Source: Kyrpidia tusciae DSM 2912 (lineage in GTDB: Bacteria > Bacillota > Bacilli > Kyrpidiales > Kyrpidiaceae). Taken from it: DNA of 64,000 nucleotides. The first letter of the stretch is position 1. The number at the start of each line of letters is the position of its first letter. The position numbers were made by a program, and so were the translations under genes. Positions 18,726-27,230 of this stretch are shown here, piece by piece. The notes under the pieces were generated by a model that did no database searches, had not been told where the DNA came from, and saw only the letters and a list, made by a program, of their open reading frames with translations. The stretch is taken from positions 806,001 to 870,000 of the forward strand of contig NC_014098.1 in the NCBI RefSeq assembly GCF_000092905.1. The letters are read 5' to 3'.

Positions 18726-19033
18726 TGTTGGTGATGGGAGATTCGGTGATGCGCAAGGCGCTGACGACGTTGGAGTTTTTAAGTCAGGACGAAGAGACGC
18801 GGCGGCTCTATGAGGAGCGGATGAAAGGGTTGCAGACGTATATGGCGGATATCGAGGGGGCGAGACGGGAAGGCCGAGAGGAAGGCCGGGAGGAAGGGCG
18901 TCGGGAGGCGCGGATGGAGATGGCTCGGGCGATGCTGGAGGCGGGGGATAATGTGGAGAAGGTGGTCAGGTTGACGAAGCTGCCCCGGGAACAGGTCGAG
19001 GCAATTCAAAGGGAGTTGGAAAGCGGCCGGTGA
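18726..19033 (+). pseudogene. Rpn-family nuclease, 3' fragment cut by the IS607 element
   Basis: From MGDSVMRKALTTLEFLSQDEE to the C-terminal EQVEAIQREL, the translation is a close match to residues ~190-293 of the intact Rpn protein at 44183-45064, including the Glu/Gly/Arg repeats (REGREEGREEGRREAR). The nuclease domain is missing; the fragment begins within ~20 bp of the IS607 right end. It may still be read as a short ORF from a start at 18704. Confidence 0.8.
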
Positions 19034-19195
19034 TGCGTACTGGATATCGACGAAGGTCAAGCTATGACGTGTCGGGCGGGTTGCAGGCCTCACCCGTGGC
19101 GGGCGTGGAGAGGCGCGGGCCCCGGGGCCACCCGTGGGGTGCGGAAAATGTGGCCCCTGACCCGGAAGAAAGGTTGTGGCGGGATATCCCGTCGG

Positions 19196-20737
19196 CTACA
19201 GCACCTCCGAGACCACCTTCGCCTGGGTAAAGAGAAGCAGATAATCCGGCCCGCCCGCCTTCGAATCGGTCCCGGACATGTTGAATCCCCCGAATGGGTG
19301 CACCCCCACCAGCGCCCCGGTGCATTTGCGGTTGATGTAGAGGTTGCCGCAGAACATGTGCTCCCGCACATATTCCACCCGATCCCGGCGGCGGGTGTAG
19401 AGCGATCCGGTTAAACCGTATTCCGTATCATTGAACGTCTCCACAGCCTCCTCAAAACTATCCGCGGGGATCACCGCCAGCACCGGCCCGAAAATTTCCT
19501 CCTGGGCGATCCGGGCTCTGGGGTGGACATCGGCGAAAATCGTCGGTTGCAGATAGTACCCCGGCCCTTCCGCCGGCCTGCCCCCGGCCACCAGACGCCC
19601 CTCCTCCCGGCCGATCTCCATATAATGCAATATCTTCCGATACGCGGATTCGTCGATCACCGGACCCATCGGGGCGTTGTCCGCGGGCTTACCCACCGTC
19701 CATTGCTTCACGCCTTCCCGCAGCCGCTCCACCACCTCGTCGTAGACCGACCGCACCACGATCGCCCGGGAACCGGCCGAGCATTTTTGCCCCTGAAAAC
19801 CAAAGGCCGACGTGAGAATCCCCTGCACCGCCGCACCCAGGTCCGCCGTTTCGTCCACGATGATCCCGTCCTTGCCCCCCATCTCGGCCACCACCCGCTT
19901 GATCCACCGGCACCCGGGAGCCGGAGTTGCCGCCCGCTGCACGATCCGCAGCCCGACCTCTTTGGACCCGGTAAAATTCACGAAGCGCACGCCGGGATGG
20001 TCCACCAGGGCATCCCCCACCGCGCCGCCCGGGCCGGGCAGATATTGCACCACACCCGCCGGAACCCCGATCTCCTCCAGCAGCTCCACCCATTTGGCCG
20101 CCACCACCGGCGCCTGGCTGGAGGGTTTGATGATCACCGGATTTCCCGTCACCAAAGCGGCCGAGCTCATACCCACCAGGATGGCCACGGGAAAATTCCA
20201 CGGGGCGATGATGGCGCCAACGCCGAGGGGAATGTAGGTCATGCGGTTGTCCTCGCCGGGGTGCGGCACAAGGGAAGCGCCCTTTCCCAGGCGGATGGCC
20301 TCCCTGCCGTAATACTCCAGAAAATCAATCGCCTCGGCCACATCGGCGTCCGCTTCGGCCCAGTTTTTGCCCACCTCGTACACCATCCAGGCGGCGAACT
20401 CGAATTTTCGCCGTCTCAGCGCGGCCGCCGCCTGAAACAGATAGCCCGCCCGCGCCTCCGCGGGCAGCCGCCCCCACTCCGGGAACGCCTTCCACCCCGC
20501 CTCCACCGCCTTGTCCACGTGGCTGGCGTCCCCCGCCGCCACCTCTCCGATGACCTGGTCGATTTGAGCGGGATTGACCGATGTGATGCGACTCGCCGTG
20601 TCGACGCGCCGGCCGCCCAGGACCAGCGGGTAATACTGTCCGAGCATTCCCTCGACTTGGGCCAAGGCCTCCTTCATCCGATCCCGAACGGCGGGGTCGT
20701 GAAAATTCGACAACGGTTCGTTCCGAAACTCGATCAT
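19196..20737 (-). CDS. rocA: 1-pyrroline-5-carboxylate dehydrogenase
   Basis: 513 residues (Bacillus RocA is 515). It starts MIEFRNEPLSNF behind GGGAGG. Aldehyde dehydrogenase motifs: IIAPWNFPVAI, NFTGSKEVGLRI, the Glu in VVAEMGGKDGIIV and the catalytic Cys in GFQGQKCSAGSR. It oxidises P5C to glutamate with NAD, the second step of proline degradation. Its ATG overlaps the stop of the proline dehydrogenase gene by 4 bp, so both come from one sigma-54-driven transcript. Confidence 0.94.
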   Translation of the reverse strand: MIEFRNEPLSNFHDPAVRDRMKEALAQVEGMLGQYYPLVLGGRRVDTASRITSVNPAQIDQVIGEVAAGDASHVDKAVEAGWKAFPEWGRLPAEARAGYLFQAAAALRRRKFEFAAWMVYEVGKNWAEADADVAEAIDFLEYYGREAIRLGKGASLVPHPGEDNRMTYIPLGVGAIIAPWNFPVAILVGMSSAALVTGNPVIIKPSSQAPVVAAKWVELLEEIGVPAGVVQYLPGPGGAVGDALVDHPGVRFVNFTGSKEVGLRIVQRAATPAPGCRWIKRVVAEMGGKDGIIVDETADLGAAVQGILTSAFGFQGQKCSAGSRAIVVRSVYDEVVERLREGVKQWTVGKPADNAPMGPVIDESAYRKILHYMEIGREEGRLVAGGRPAEGPGYYLQPTIFADVHPRARIAQEEIFGPVLAVIPADSFEEAVETFNDTEYGLTGSLYTRRRDRVEYVREHMFCGNLYINRKCTGALVGVHPFGGFNMSGTDSKAGGPDYLLLFTQAKVVSEVL

Positions 20738-21663
20738 CCCACATGCCTCCCCACGTTCTTGAGTACAAACCACACGTTGGCCGGCCGCTCGGCCAATCGC
20801 CGCATAAAATACGCGAACCAGTCCGTTCCATAGGGCACATAAATCCGTACGCGGTATCCCCGTTCCACCAGATCACGCTGAAGGTCTGGCCGGATGCCGT
20901 ACAGCATTTGAAACTCAAACCGGTCCCGGGGAATCCCCCATTGTTCGACCCGCTCCCGAGTGTGCCGAAGAATCTGCGGATCGTGGCTGGCCACCGCCGT
21001 GTAGCAGCCGCTTTGCAAATGCATGTCGATCAGCTTTTTCATGTTCTGGTCCACGTCCCGCTTGTCGGGGAACGCCACGGACGGGGGCTCGCGATACGCC
21101 CCTTTGACCAACCGCACATTCGCCCCGAGGTCCTCCAACTCTCGAAGATCCTGTTCACTTCGGTAAAGATACGCCTGGATCACGATGCCCACGTGATCGT
21201 AGCGCCGGCGCATCTCCCGGAACAGCTCCAACGTGGCGGGCAGGTGAGCCGAATCTTCCATGTCGATGCGCACGAACGTCCCGGCCTGTCCCGCCCGTTC
21301 GAGGATTTGCCCCACATGTTTTTCGGCGAGGGATCGGTCGATGTCGAGTCCCAGTTGGGTGAGTTTCACCGACAGGTGGGACCGCACTCCGGTGCGCTCG
21401 ATCCCCTCCAGGGTGTCGAGACAAGCCCGGGCGGCCTCCGCCGCTTCGGCGGCATCGGACACCGACTCGCCGAGATGGTCCAGGGTCACCTCCAGTCCCC
21501 GATGGTTCAAATCCCGCACAACCTCCAGCGCTTTTTCGAGGGTTTCGCCTGCGACGAACCGGGCTGCGCCAAATCGCAACCCCCACCGCCTGGCCATGCG
21601 ATTGGCGGAGGGACTCGCCGCCAACCGGTGAAACCCCTTTCTCATCCATTGCTCCATCTCCAT
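20734..21663 (-). CDS. Proline dehydrogenase (monofunctional, PutB-type)
   Basis: 309 residues, the usual monofunctional size; ATG behind GAGGGGGGGG. A FAD-dependent TIM-barrel enzyme with SVKLTQLGLDID, FVRIDMEDS, QAYLYRSEQDL, RLVKGAYREP and the C-terminal EFQMLYGIRPDLQ and YVPYG motifs. It oxidises proline to P5C at the membrane. It is the first gene of the proline catabolic operon; P5C passes to RocA encoded next. Confidence 0.93.
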   Translation of the reverse strand: MEMEQWMRKGFHRLAASPSANRMARRWGLRFGAARFVAGETLEKALEVVRDLNHRGLEVTLDHLGESVSDAAEAAEAARACLDTLEGIERTGVRSHLSVKLTQLGLDIDRSLAEKHVGQILERAGQAGTFVRIDMEDSAHLPATLELFREMRRRYDHVGIVIQAYLYRSEQDLRELEDLGANVRLVKGAYREPPSVAFPDKRDVDQNMKKLIDMHLQSGCYTAVASHDPQILRHTRERVEQWGIPRDRFEFQMLYGIRPDLQRDLVERGYRVRIYVPYGTDWFAYFMRRLAERPANVWFVLKNVGRHVG

Positions 21664-21689
21664 GGCCCCCCCCCTCACCCCGATCCTAC

Positions 21690-21704
21690 GCAAATATCGT
21701 GCCA
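21690..21704 (-). promoter_or_regulatory. Sigma-54 (-24/-12) promoter of the proline operon
   Basis: Minus-strand TGGCACGATATTTGC: invariant GG and GC are present with the exact 10-bp separation, matching TGGCAC-N5-TTGC. It is 27 nt upstream of the proline dehydrogenase ATG and faces away from the divergent sigma-54 activator gene. Confidence 0.9.
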
Positions 21705-21734
21705 CCGCCGATGGTGCCGATGTTCGTTCGCGGG

Positions 21735-21759
21735 TTGAACAAAGTTGTTCAAATTGAAC
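21735..21759. promoter_or_regulatory. Probable upstream activator site (overlapping palindromes)
   Basis: TTGAAC-AAAGTT-GTTCAA (21735-21752) is a perfect inverted repeat and overlaps a second one, GTTCAAATTGAAC (21747-21759). It lies about 30 bp upstream of the -24 element, between the divergent operon and activator gene. It is the likely binding site of the Fis-type HTH of that activator. Confidence 0.7.
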
Positions 21760-21883
21760 ACCTGTGTGTAAACACGGGTATGAACAGCCGAAGTTTTTTG
21801 CCTCCTCCTTTGTTTGCCCGGAAACCTGTGCTAAGATGAGGTGGAGAAACGGAAAAATAATTCGGGCAACGGGAGAGAGGCGC

Positions 21884-23515
21884 ATGGGCATTCTGTGGTG
21901 TTCCTGGGAAGAGCTGCGCACCAGAATGCGGCCGGTTTCGCCGGATACCGCGCTCCCCGACGCGAGCCTATCGGTGTACTCGGAAGAAGTGGATTTTGAC
22001 GAGCTCGCCGAGGCCTGTCGGTCGGGGGAGCCCGTGGCGATTTATAAAGATGGGCAGTGGGTGGGGGTCTTGGGCCCCCGGGAGTTCACCGATCTCCTTC
22101 TCGATCTTTGCTGGAGCCAGCGGGCATTTTTTGAACAGGTGCTGGACATTGTCCAAGAGGCGGTGACCGTGATCGATCGCCGGGGGGTGGTCCGGGGTTG
22201 GAGCCGAACGGCGGAGCAGATCTACGACATCCCGGCCCAGCGGATTCTCGGGCGGCCCATTGACCGGTTTTTCCAGCCCGAGGCCCTGGCGGTTCTGCGG
22301 CTTCTCCGTGATCCCAAACCTGTGCGCCAAGTGTACCACGCTCCCCGGGAGAACACCCATGTGCTTCTTTCCGGCGGTCCGGCGAGGGTGGACGGGCAGA
22401 TGGCTGGGGCGGTGGCTTCGGAAAAGGATATCACTCAGTTGGTGCGGATGCATCAGGAGTTGCAGCGGACGTATCGCCAGTGGATGGCGGATCAACAGTT
22501 GCGGCACGGCGATCGCGATCCCTTTGACACGATCAAAGGGGGGTCGCCCGACCTTCTGCATGCCATTCGCCTGGCCAAAAAGGTGGCGCCCACCGACGCT
22601 ACGGTTTTGTTGCAGGGGGAGAGCGGGGTGGGGAAGGATCTGTTTGCCCAGGCGATCCACGCGGCGAGCCGGCGGAGTGCCGGCCCGTTTATCGCCCTGA
22701 ACTGCGCAGCCATCCCGGGGCCTTTATTTGAGAGTGAATTGTTCGGTTATGAAGGGGGCGCCTTCACCGGCGCGGACCGATCCGGGCGCCCGGGGAAGCT
22801 GGAGCTCGCCCACGGGGGGACGCTCTTTTTGGATGAGATCGGGGAGCTGCCCGTGGAGCTTCAGGCGAAGTTCTTGAGGGTTCTCCAGGACCAGACCTTT
22901 TATCGCATCGGCGGCACGAAGCCGATTCAGGTGAACGCCCGAATCATCGCGGCGGGGAACCAGCCCCTGGAGGATCTGGTGGCCAAGGGCCGGTTTCGGG
23001 AAGACCTGTACTATCGGCTGAATGTAGTCCGGATCTTCATCCCGCCCCTAAGAGAGCGACTGGACGACATCCCGGTGTTGGTGGAGACATTTTTGGAAGA
23101 TCTGTGTGCGGCCTATGGGCGGCCCGCCCCGCACCTCGAGCCCGATTTTCTGGTTGCGTTGATGCGCCATCCCTGGTCCGGCAATGTCAGGGAACTGCGG
23201 AACGTGTTGGAGCGCCTGGTGGTCACGGTGGAAGACGAATCGTGGAACAGCGGTCACCTGGCCGCGCTTTTGCGGCCGGGCGACCCCGGGGCGGAACCGC
23301 CGGGAACCCCTCATCGCCCGGGTCTTCGCCCCAATGCCGGGCGAACGAAAGGGGAGTCGATTCTCGAGGCGCTGCGAAAGACGGGTGGGAACAAGGCGGC
23401 CGCGGCGAGGCTGCTCGGGATCTCCCGGGGAACCCTTTACAACCGCCTGCGATCCCTGGGTCTCGACCCCCGAGCCTTCGATTCGGCGATGGGCCTGGGA
23501 AGGTGGAGGAGGTAG
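21884..23515 (+). CDS. Sigma-54-dependent transcriptional activator (RocR/PrdR-like)
   Basis: 543 residues from an ATG behind GGGAGAGAGG (an upstream extension to 21764 lacks homology). It has an N-terminal variable sensor/PAS-like part with EAVTVIDRRGVVRGWSRTAEQIYD. The AAA+ core has Walker A GESGVGKD, the sigma-54 contact loop GAFTGA and Walker B TLFLDEIGELP. The C-terminal Fis-type HTH includes KAAAARLLGISRGTLYNRL. Divergence from the proline operon and the sigma-54 promoter between them indicate it activates proline catabolism. Walker A has GKD instead of the usual GKE/GKT. Confidence 0.92.
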   Translation: MGILWCSWEELRTRMRPVSPDTALPDASLSVYSEEVDFDELAEACRSGEPVAIYKDGQWVGVLGPREFTDLLLDLCWSQRAFFEQVLDIVQEAVTVIDRRGVVRGWSRTAEQIYDIPAQRILGRPIDRFFQPEALAVLRLLRDPKPVRQVYHAPRENTHVLLSGGPARVDGQMAGAVASEKDITQLVRMHQELQRTYRQWMADQQLRHGDRDPFDTIKGGSPDLLHAIRLAKKVAPTDATVLLQGESGVGKDLFAQAIHAASRRSAGPFIALNCAAIPGPLFESELFGYEGGAFTGADRSGRPGKLELAHGGTLFLDEIGELPVELQAKFLRVLQDQTFYRIGGTKPIQVNARIIAAGNQPLEDLVAKGRFREDLYYRLNVVRIFIPPLRERLDDIPVLVETFLEDLCAAYGRPAPHLEPDFLVALMRHPWSGNVRELRNVLERLVVTVEDESWNSGHLAALLRPGDPGAEPPGTPHRPGLRPNAGRTKGESILEALRKTGGNKAAAARLLGISRGTLYNRLRSLGLDPRAFDSAMGLGRWRR

Positions 23516-23534
23516 GGGCAGGAAAAATATGGAT

Positions 23535-23594
23535 ATGTCGAAGGGGGAGGGGGGTGTTTGTCCACCTTTTGCGGAACTCGGTGTCCACCGGGGG
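23535..23594. repeat. Dispersed ~60-bp G-rich repeat, copy 2
   Basis: Second copy of the 9766-9826 repeat, again starting ~20 bp after a gene stop. This copy adds a further GGTGTCCACC so that the TGTCCACC word occurs twice. The following ~120 bp up to the Rpn fragment show nothing I can assign. Confidence 0.7.
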
Positions 23595-23716
23595 TGTACT
23601 CACGTTGGAATTGCGAAATAAATAAGATTAAAGGGGAAACGGAAATATAGGTGGGGCTGGCGGTGAAAGGTTGGCGGCAGGAAAAGCAACGGGGAGGTTG
23701 TTGATGTGGGCAGCAG

Positions 23717-24113
23717 TTTAGAGCGGTGGATGAGGTTCCTGTCGGCGGAGACGCGAGAAGAGATGGAGGAGTTGACGAAGGAAGACCCAATGATCCGGAA
23801 GGCGCTGACGACGCTGGAGTCCTTGAGCCAGGATCCGGAGATACGCCGGCTGTATGAAGAGCGGGTGAAGTGGTTAGAGAGACATTCGGCCGACATGGAG
23901 GGCGCGTGGCAGGCGGGTAGCGAAGAAGGGATGAAACAAGGAAGAGAAGAGGGGCGCAAAGAGGGTCGGGAGGAAGGCTATCTGGCGGCGAAACGGGAGA
24001 TGGCCCGATCACTTCTGCGGATGGGAGATAACATGAACAAGGTGCTTGAGATAACAAAGTTACCGAAAGAAGAGGTTGAGGCGATCCAAAGGGAGTTGGA
24101 GGGCGATCGGTGA
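23717..24113 (+). pseudogene. Rpn-family nuclease, 3' fragment
   Basis: LERWMRFLSAETREEMEEL onward aligns with RRLVRWMLFFTAKTKEQLEGL of the intact Rpn protein and continues through KALTTLESLSQDPE to EEVEAIQREL. The PD-(D/E)XK nuclease domain is absent. The Glu/Gly/Lys repeat region is retained. An ORF from 23706 could still give a 135-residue product. Confidence 0.75.
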
Positions 24114-24122
24114 GGGCTGGCC

Positions 24123-24950
24123 ATGCGTAGCATGGTCGGGCTTCATGCGATCATTCGCGTCATCCCGGGCGGTAAAAGGGCGGCCAAAAGTGGGTATCGG
24201 ACTGTGCAAAACAAGGTGGCCGACGAGCGTACCGGTGTCATCGTGTATTTGCCGCCGGAACCCCGGGATGTGCCCACCTTGATGGAAGACCTCGTGGCAT
24301 GGGTGAATCGACCGGAGACCCGGGACATTCCGGCGCCGATTCAGGCGGGCATCTTTATCTAGCAATTTTTGACGATCCATCCGTATGTCGACGGCAATGG
24401 GCGGACGGCGCGGGCCTTGGCAACCTACCTTCTCAGGCAACACGATTTGTGGTTGAAAGGTCTTTTTGTTCTGGAGTCTTATTATGACCGAAATTTGGAA
24501 GGCTACTACAAGAATCTGCAGATGGGGCTTCCTCATAATTACTATTTTGGGCGAAATGATGCGGACCTGACGCCCTGGCTGGATTTTTTTATCGAGGGGT
24601 TGGCGGAAGTATTTCGAGAAGCCGCGGAGCTGGTTCGCAGAAAAAGTCTGTCGTTCATGGCGGTGGAGCCGGATCTGCTGCGGCGGTTGGATCCATCTCA
24701 GCGGGTCGTTTTTGCGCAAATGGCGTTTCGAACCCCCGTCTTGACCACGAGCGATCTTGCAAAATTGCTGAATTTGCGGGACCGGACGGTGCGGGAGAGG
24801 CTGAAACGGTGGATCGCCGAGGGCTTTCTCCGGCCGCGGGATGAACACGCCAAGCGCATTCGCTCTCTGGTCTTAACCGAGGGCTACGAAGAGCTGGCGA
24901 AGGCGGTTCGAGAGGATCCCGAGCGGTATCGCTATCTGCTGGGGGATTGA
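24123..24950 (+). pseudogene. Fic-domain protein, 5'-truncated with an in-frame TAG
   Basis: A single frame encodes a Fic C-terminal half: GYRTVQNKVADERTG, the active-site loop TIHPYVDGNGRTARALATY (consensus HPFx(D/E)GNGR, catalytic His present), and a C-terminal winged-helix part (TTSDLAKLLNLRDRTVRERL). A TAG at 24360-24362 sits just before QFLTIHPYVDG, where relatives have Tyr (HYQF), so one base change broke it. The N-terminal ~100-150 residues of full-length Fic proteins are also missing. Intact members transfer AMP or other groups to proteins. Confidence 0.8.
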
Positions 24951-25027
24951 TGCGGGACGGGGGATGGGGGGCCTGTGAAAACGTCCCGTGCTATACTATA
25001 CTCAACGTCGATATGAGATGTGGTCGC

Positions 25028-25171
25028 ATGTTTCGCAAGCACCAACACCAGGTGTCGTTTGCAGATGCGGACAATTGGTTGGCCAAAACCCCTCCCAACT
25101 CCATCTGGCATCGTTTTCGCACATGGGCGCAGGAGAACGGATGTGATTCGAGTGAATCGATACCTCTTTAA
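25028..25171 (+). CDS. Short ORF, possible 5' remnant of a transposase
   Basis: 47 codons, ATG 25028, overlapping the helicase start. The translation MFRKHQHQVSFADADNWLAK and the following PPNSIWHRFRTWAQ resemble, from memory, the N-terminus of IS1182-type transposases; the rest of such a gene is absent. It may equally be a leader peptide, or an upstream part of the helicase region by frameshift. A TATACT -10-like element lies at 24992. Confidence 0.3.
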   Translation: MFRKHQHQVSFADADNWLAKTPPNSIWHRFRTWAQENGCDSSESIPL

Positions 25172-27209
25172 GCCGAACTGGGATCTTCTGGAACTGAACG
25201 CCCTGGAGATGGACCGCGGACTGGTTCATTTTTTTCGTTCTGTGTATGAACTGAACGACCATGACGTTGTCGAGGTCGAATTCGTCAACGGCAGGGGCGT
25301 TTCCCGAAAACTGAAAGTCAACATGGCGGACAGGCTGCTTCAGGGGCGGGGCATCAAGGGCTTGTTTACCCCGTACGAAGGGGCGGACTACCTGTTTATC
25401 GAAGCCGGTCCGGATGGAACAATCCGGGTGTCCGATTGGTCCGGCGGCTCCGACGGGTCCGGCGAACTCGCGGCTTCTGCGATCCAACCGGACGTCACCC
25501 AACGGACGGCTGCCGTTCTGTCCGCCATGAGCCAGATGAAGCGGCAGGAGCAGGTGTGGTTCGACCTGTACGACGCGGCGAAACAGTTCGCCGTCTCCCG
25601 CGTGGACGACTTGATCTGCCTGCCCCACATTCGGGAACTGGAACCCTTCGAGTATCAAATCAAGACCGTGCAATCGGTCATGCACCAGTTCAAAGGCCGG
25701 GCGCTGCTCTGTGACGAGGTGGGACTGGGCAAGACCGTCGAGGCGGGGATCTGCATGATGGAATATATCATGCGGGGATTGGCGAAGAAGATTCTCATTC
25801 TGGTCCCGCCTTCTCTGATCAACCAGTGGCATGAAGAAATGAAGCGCAAGTTTAACCAGGACTTCATCCGCTCCGACGATCGCGCGTTCATCGCTCTCGG
25901 CGAAGAGGCCTGGAGAAGATACAACAAGGTCATCGCCTCGCTGGCCACGGCCAAACGCCCCAACCACCGCCGGGTCATCTCCGACATTCATTACGACCTC
26001 ATCGTGGTGGACGAGGCGCATCATGTCAAAAACCGCAATTCTGTCGCCTGGCAGTTCGTCAACAGCCTGAAGAAAAAATACATGCTGCTCCTGACCGCCA
26101 CGCCGGTGCAGAACAGCCTGGAGGAACTGTATAACCTGATCACCCTGCTCAAGCCCGGACAATTGAAGACCTATTCGCATTTCCGTCGCCATTTCGTGGT
26201 GGACAACCAGGGCGTCGAGGTCAAAAATGCGGACAAGCTCCGGGCCCTGCTGTCCGAGGTCATGATTCGCAACCGGCGCAGCAGCGTCGACGTCAAGTTC
26301 ACCAAGCGGCAAGCCCATACGAAAACCGTCCGGTTGTCGGAACCGGAACAACGGCTTTACATCGACCTCAGCCGTTTTATTCGCGTTCATTACACGGATG
26401 ATCATCCCGTTTTTTCGCGCTTTCTGCTCAAAAGCATGCAGGAGCAGATGGGCAGTGCGTTCGCCTCGGTGTTGGGATCATTGGAAAAACTCTCCACGCA
26501 CCCCGGCCTGGGTCCGGATGACAAGCGGGCTGTGACGGAATTCGCCGAACGCGCCGCCGAGATTGCCGCAACGGAAGGGGAGCAAAGCGCCAAAGTTGCG
26601 GAACTCATCCGGATCCTGTCGGCATTCGGCGATAAGATGATCGTATTCACGAAATACCGCGCCACCCAGGAGATCCTGGTCCGGGCCCTGCGCCGGCGCG
26701 ATTTTCGCGTGGCGGAGTTTCACGGCGGGCTCACCCGGAAAGAGAAAGACCGCGAGGTCGCCTATTTTCGCGAGGAAGCCGATGTGCTGGTGAGCACGGA
26801 GGTCGGAGGTGAAGGGCGCAATCTGCAGTTCTGCAACGGCATGGTCAATTTCGACCTGCCCTGGAACCCGATGGCCATCGAGCAGCGCATCGGCCGCATC
26901 CACCGGATTGGACAAACCCGGGACGTATTCGTGTACAATTTGGCGGCCCTCCATACGTTGGAACATCACATGTTGGATGTCCTCGACCGCAAAATCAACC
27001 TGTTCGAGCTCGTGGTCGGGGAAGTGGACATGATCCTCGGCGACATCGCAGAGAGCGAGGACTTTTCCGACCTGGTGATGAATGCCTGGGTCCAATCGGA
27101 AGATGAGGCCGCCGTGCAGCGCGAAATGGAACGGATCGGGGAACAGTTGCTGAAGAATAAACATCAACTGGAGCGCGTCAAGGAGCTGGATGAGCGCCTG
27201 TTCTCCTGA
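25143..27209 (+). CDS. SNF2-family (DEAH) helicase/translocase
   Basis: 688 residues from a GTG with AGGAG upstream; the longer reading to 25020 adds unlikely sequence. The N-terminal ~165 residues form a beta-rich domain I do not recognise. The helicase motifs are complete: DEVGLGKTVEAG (I, about residue 191), LVPPSLINQW (Ia), VVDEAHHVKN (II, about 290), LLTATPVQN (III), STEVGGEGRNLQF (V) and EQRIGRIHRIGQTR (VI). It resembles RapA/YqhH-type SNF2 proteins but has its own N-domain. The 27231 gene follows after 21 nt and probably forms a unit with it. A role in DNA/RNP remodelling or phage defence is inference. Confidence 0.88.
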   Translation: MIRVNRYLFKPNWDLLELNALEMDRGLVHFFRSVYELNDHDVVEVEFVNGRGVSRKLKVNMADRLLQGRGIKGLFTPYEGADYLFIEAGPDGTIRVSDWSGGSDGSGELAASAIQPDVTQRTAAVLSAMSQMKRQEQVWFDLYDAAKQFAVSRVDDLICLPHIRELEPFEYQIKTVQSVMHQFKGRALLCDEVGLGKTVEAGICMMEYIMRGLAKKILILVPPSLINQWHEEMKRKFNQDFIRSDDRAFIALGEEAWRRYNKVIASLATAKRPNHRRVISDIHYDLIVVDEAHHVKNRNSVAWQFVNSLKKKYMLLLTATPVQNSLEELYNLITLLKPGQLKTYSHFRRHFVVDNQGVEVKNADKLRALLSEVMIRNRRSSVDVKFTKRQAHTKTVRLSEPEQRLYIDLSRFIRVHYTDDHPVFSRFLLKSMQEQMGSAFASVLGSLEKLSTHPGLGPDDKRAVTEFAERAAEIAATEGEQSAKVAELIRILSAFGDKMIVFTKYRATQEILVRALRRRDFRVAEFHGGLTRKEKDREVAYFREEADVLVSTEVGGEGRNLQFCNGMVNFDLPWNPMAIEQRIGRIHRIGQTRDVFVYNLAALHTLEHHMLDVLDRKINLFELVVGEVDMILGDIAESEDFSDLVMNAWVQSEDEAAVQREMERIGEQLLKNKHQLERVKELDERLFS

Positions 27210-27230
27210 TTGAAGGTGGGGGAAGACCGG

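Noticed and set aside
18841-18905. Tandem GGAAGGCCG-like units in the Rpn fragment considered as a CRISPR or minisatellite
   Set aside because: They are in-frame Glu-Gly-Arg codon repeats typical of the Rpn C-terminus, with no spacers.
19523-20833. 436-codon plus-strand frame opposite rocA
   Set aside because: His/Arg/Pro-rich antisense shadow of a clear aldehyde dehydrogenase.
25020-25142. Upstream extension of the SNF2 helicase to GTG 25020
   Set aside because: Extra residues are Cys/Arg/Pro-rich without homology, and the GTG at 25143 has a proper AGGAG site.
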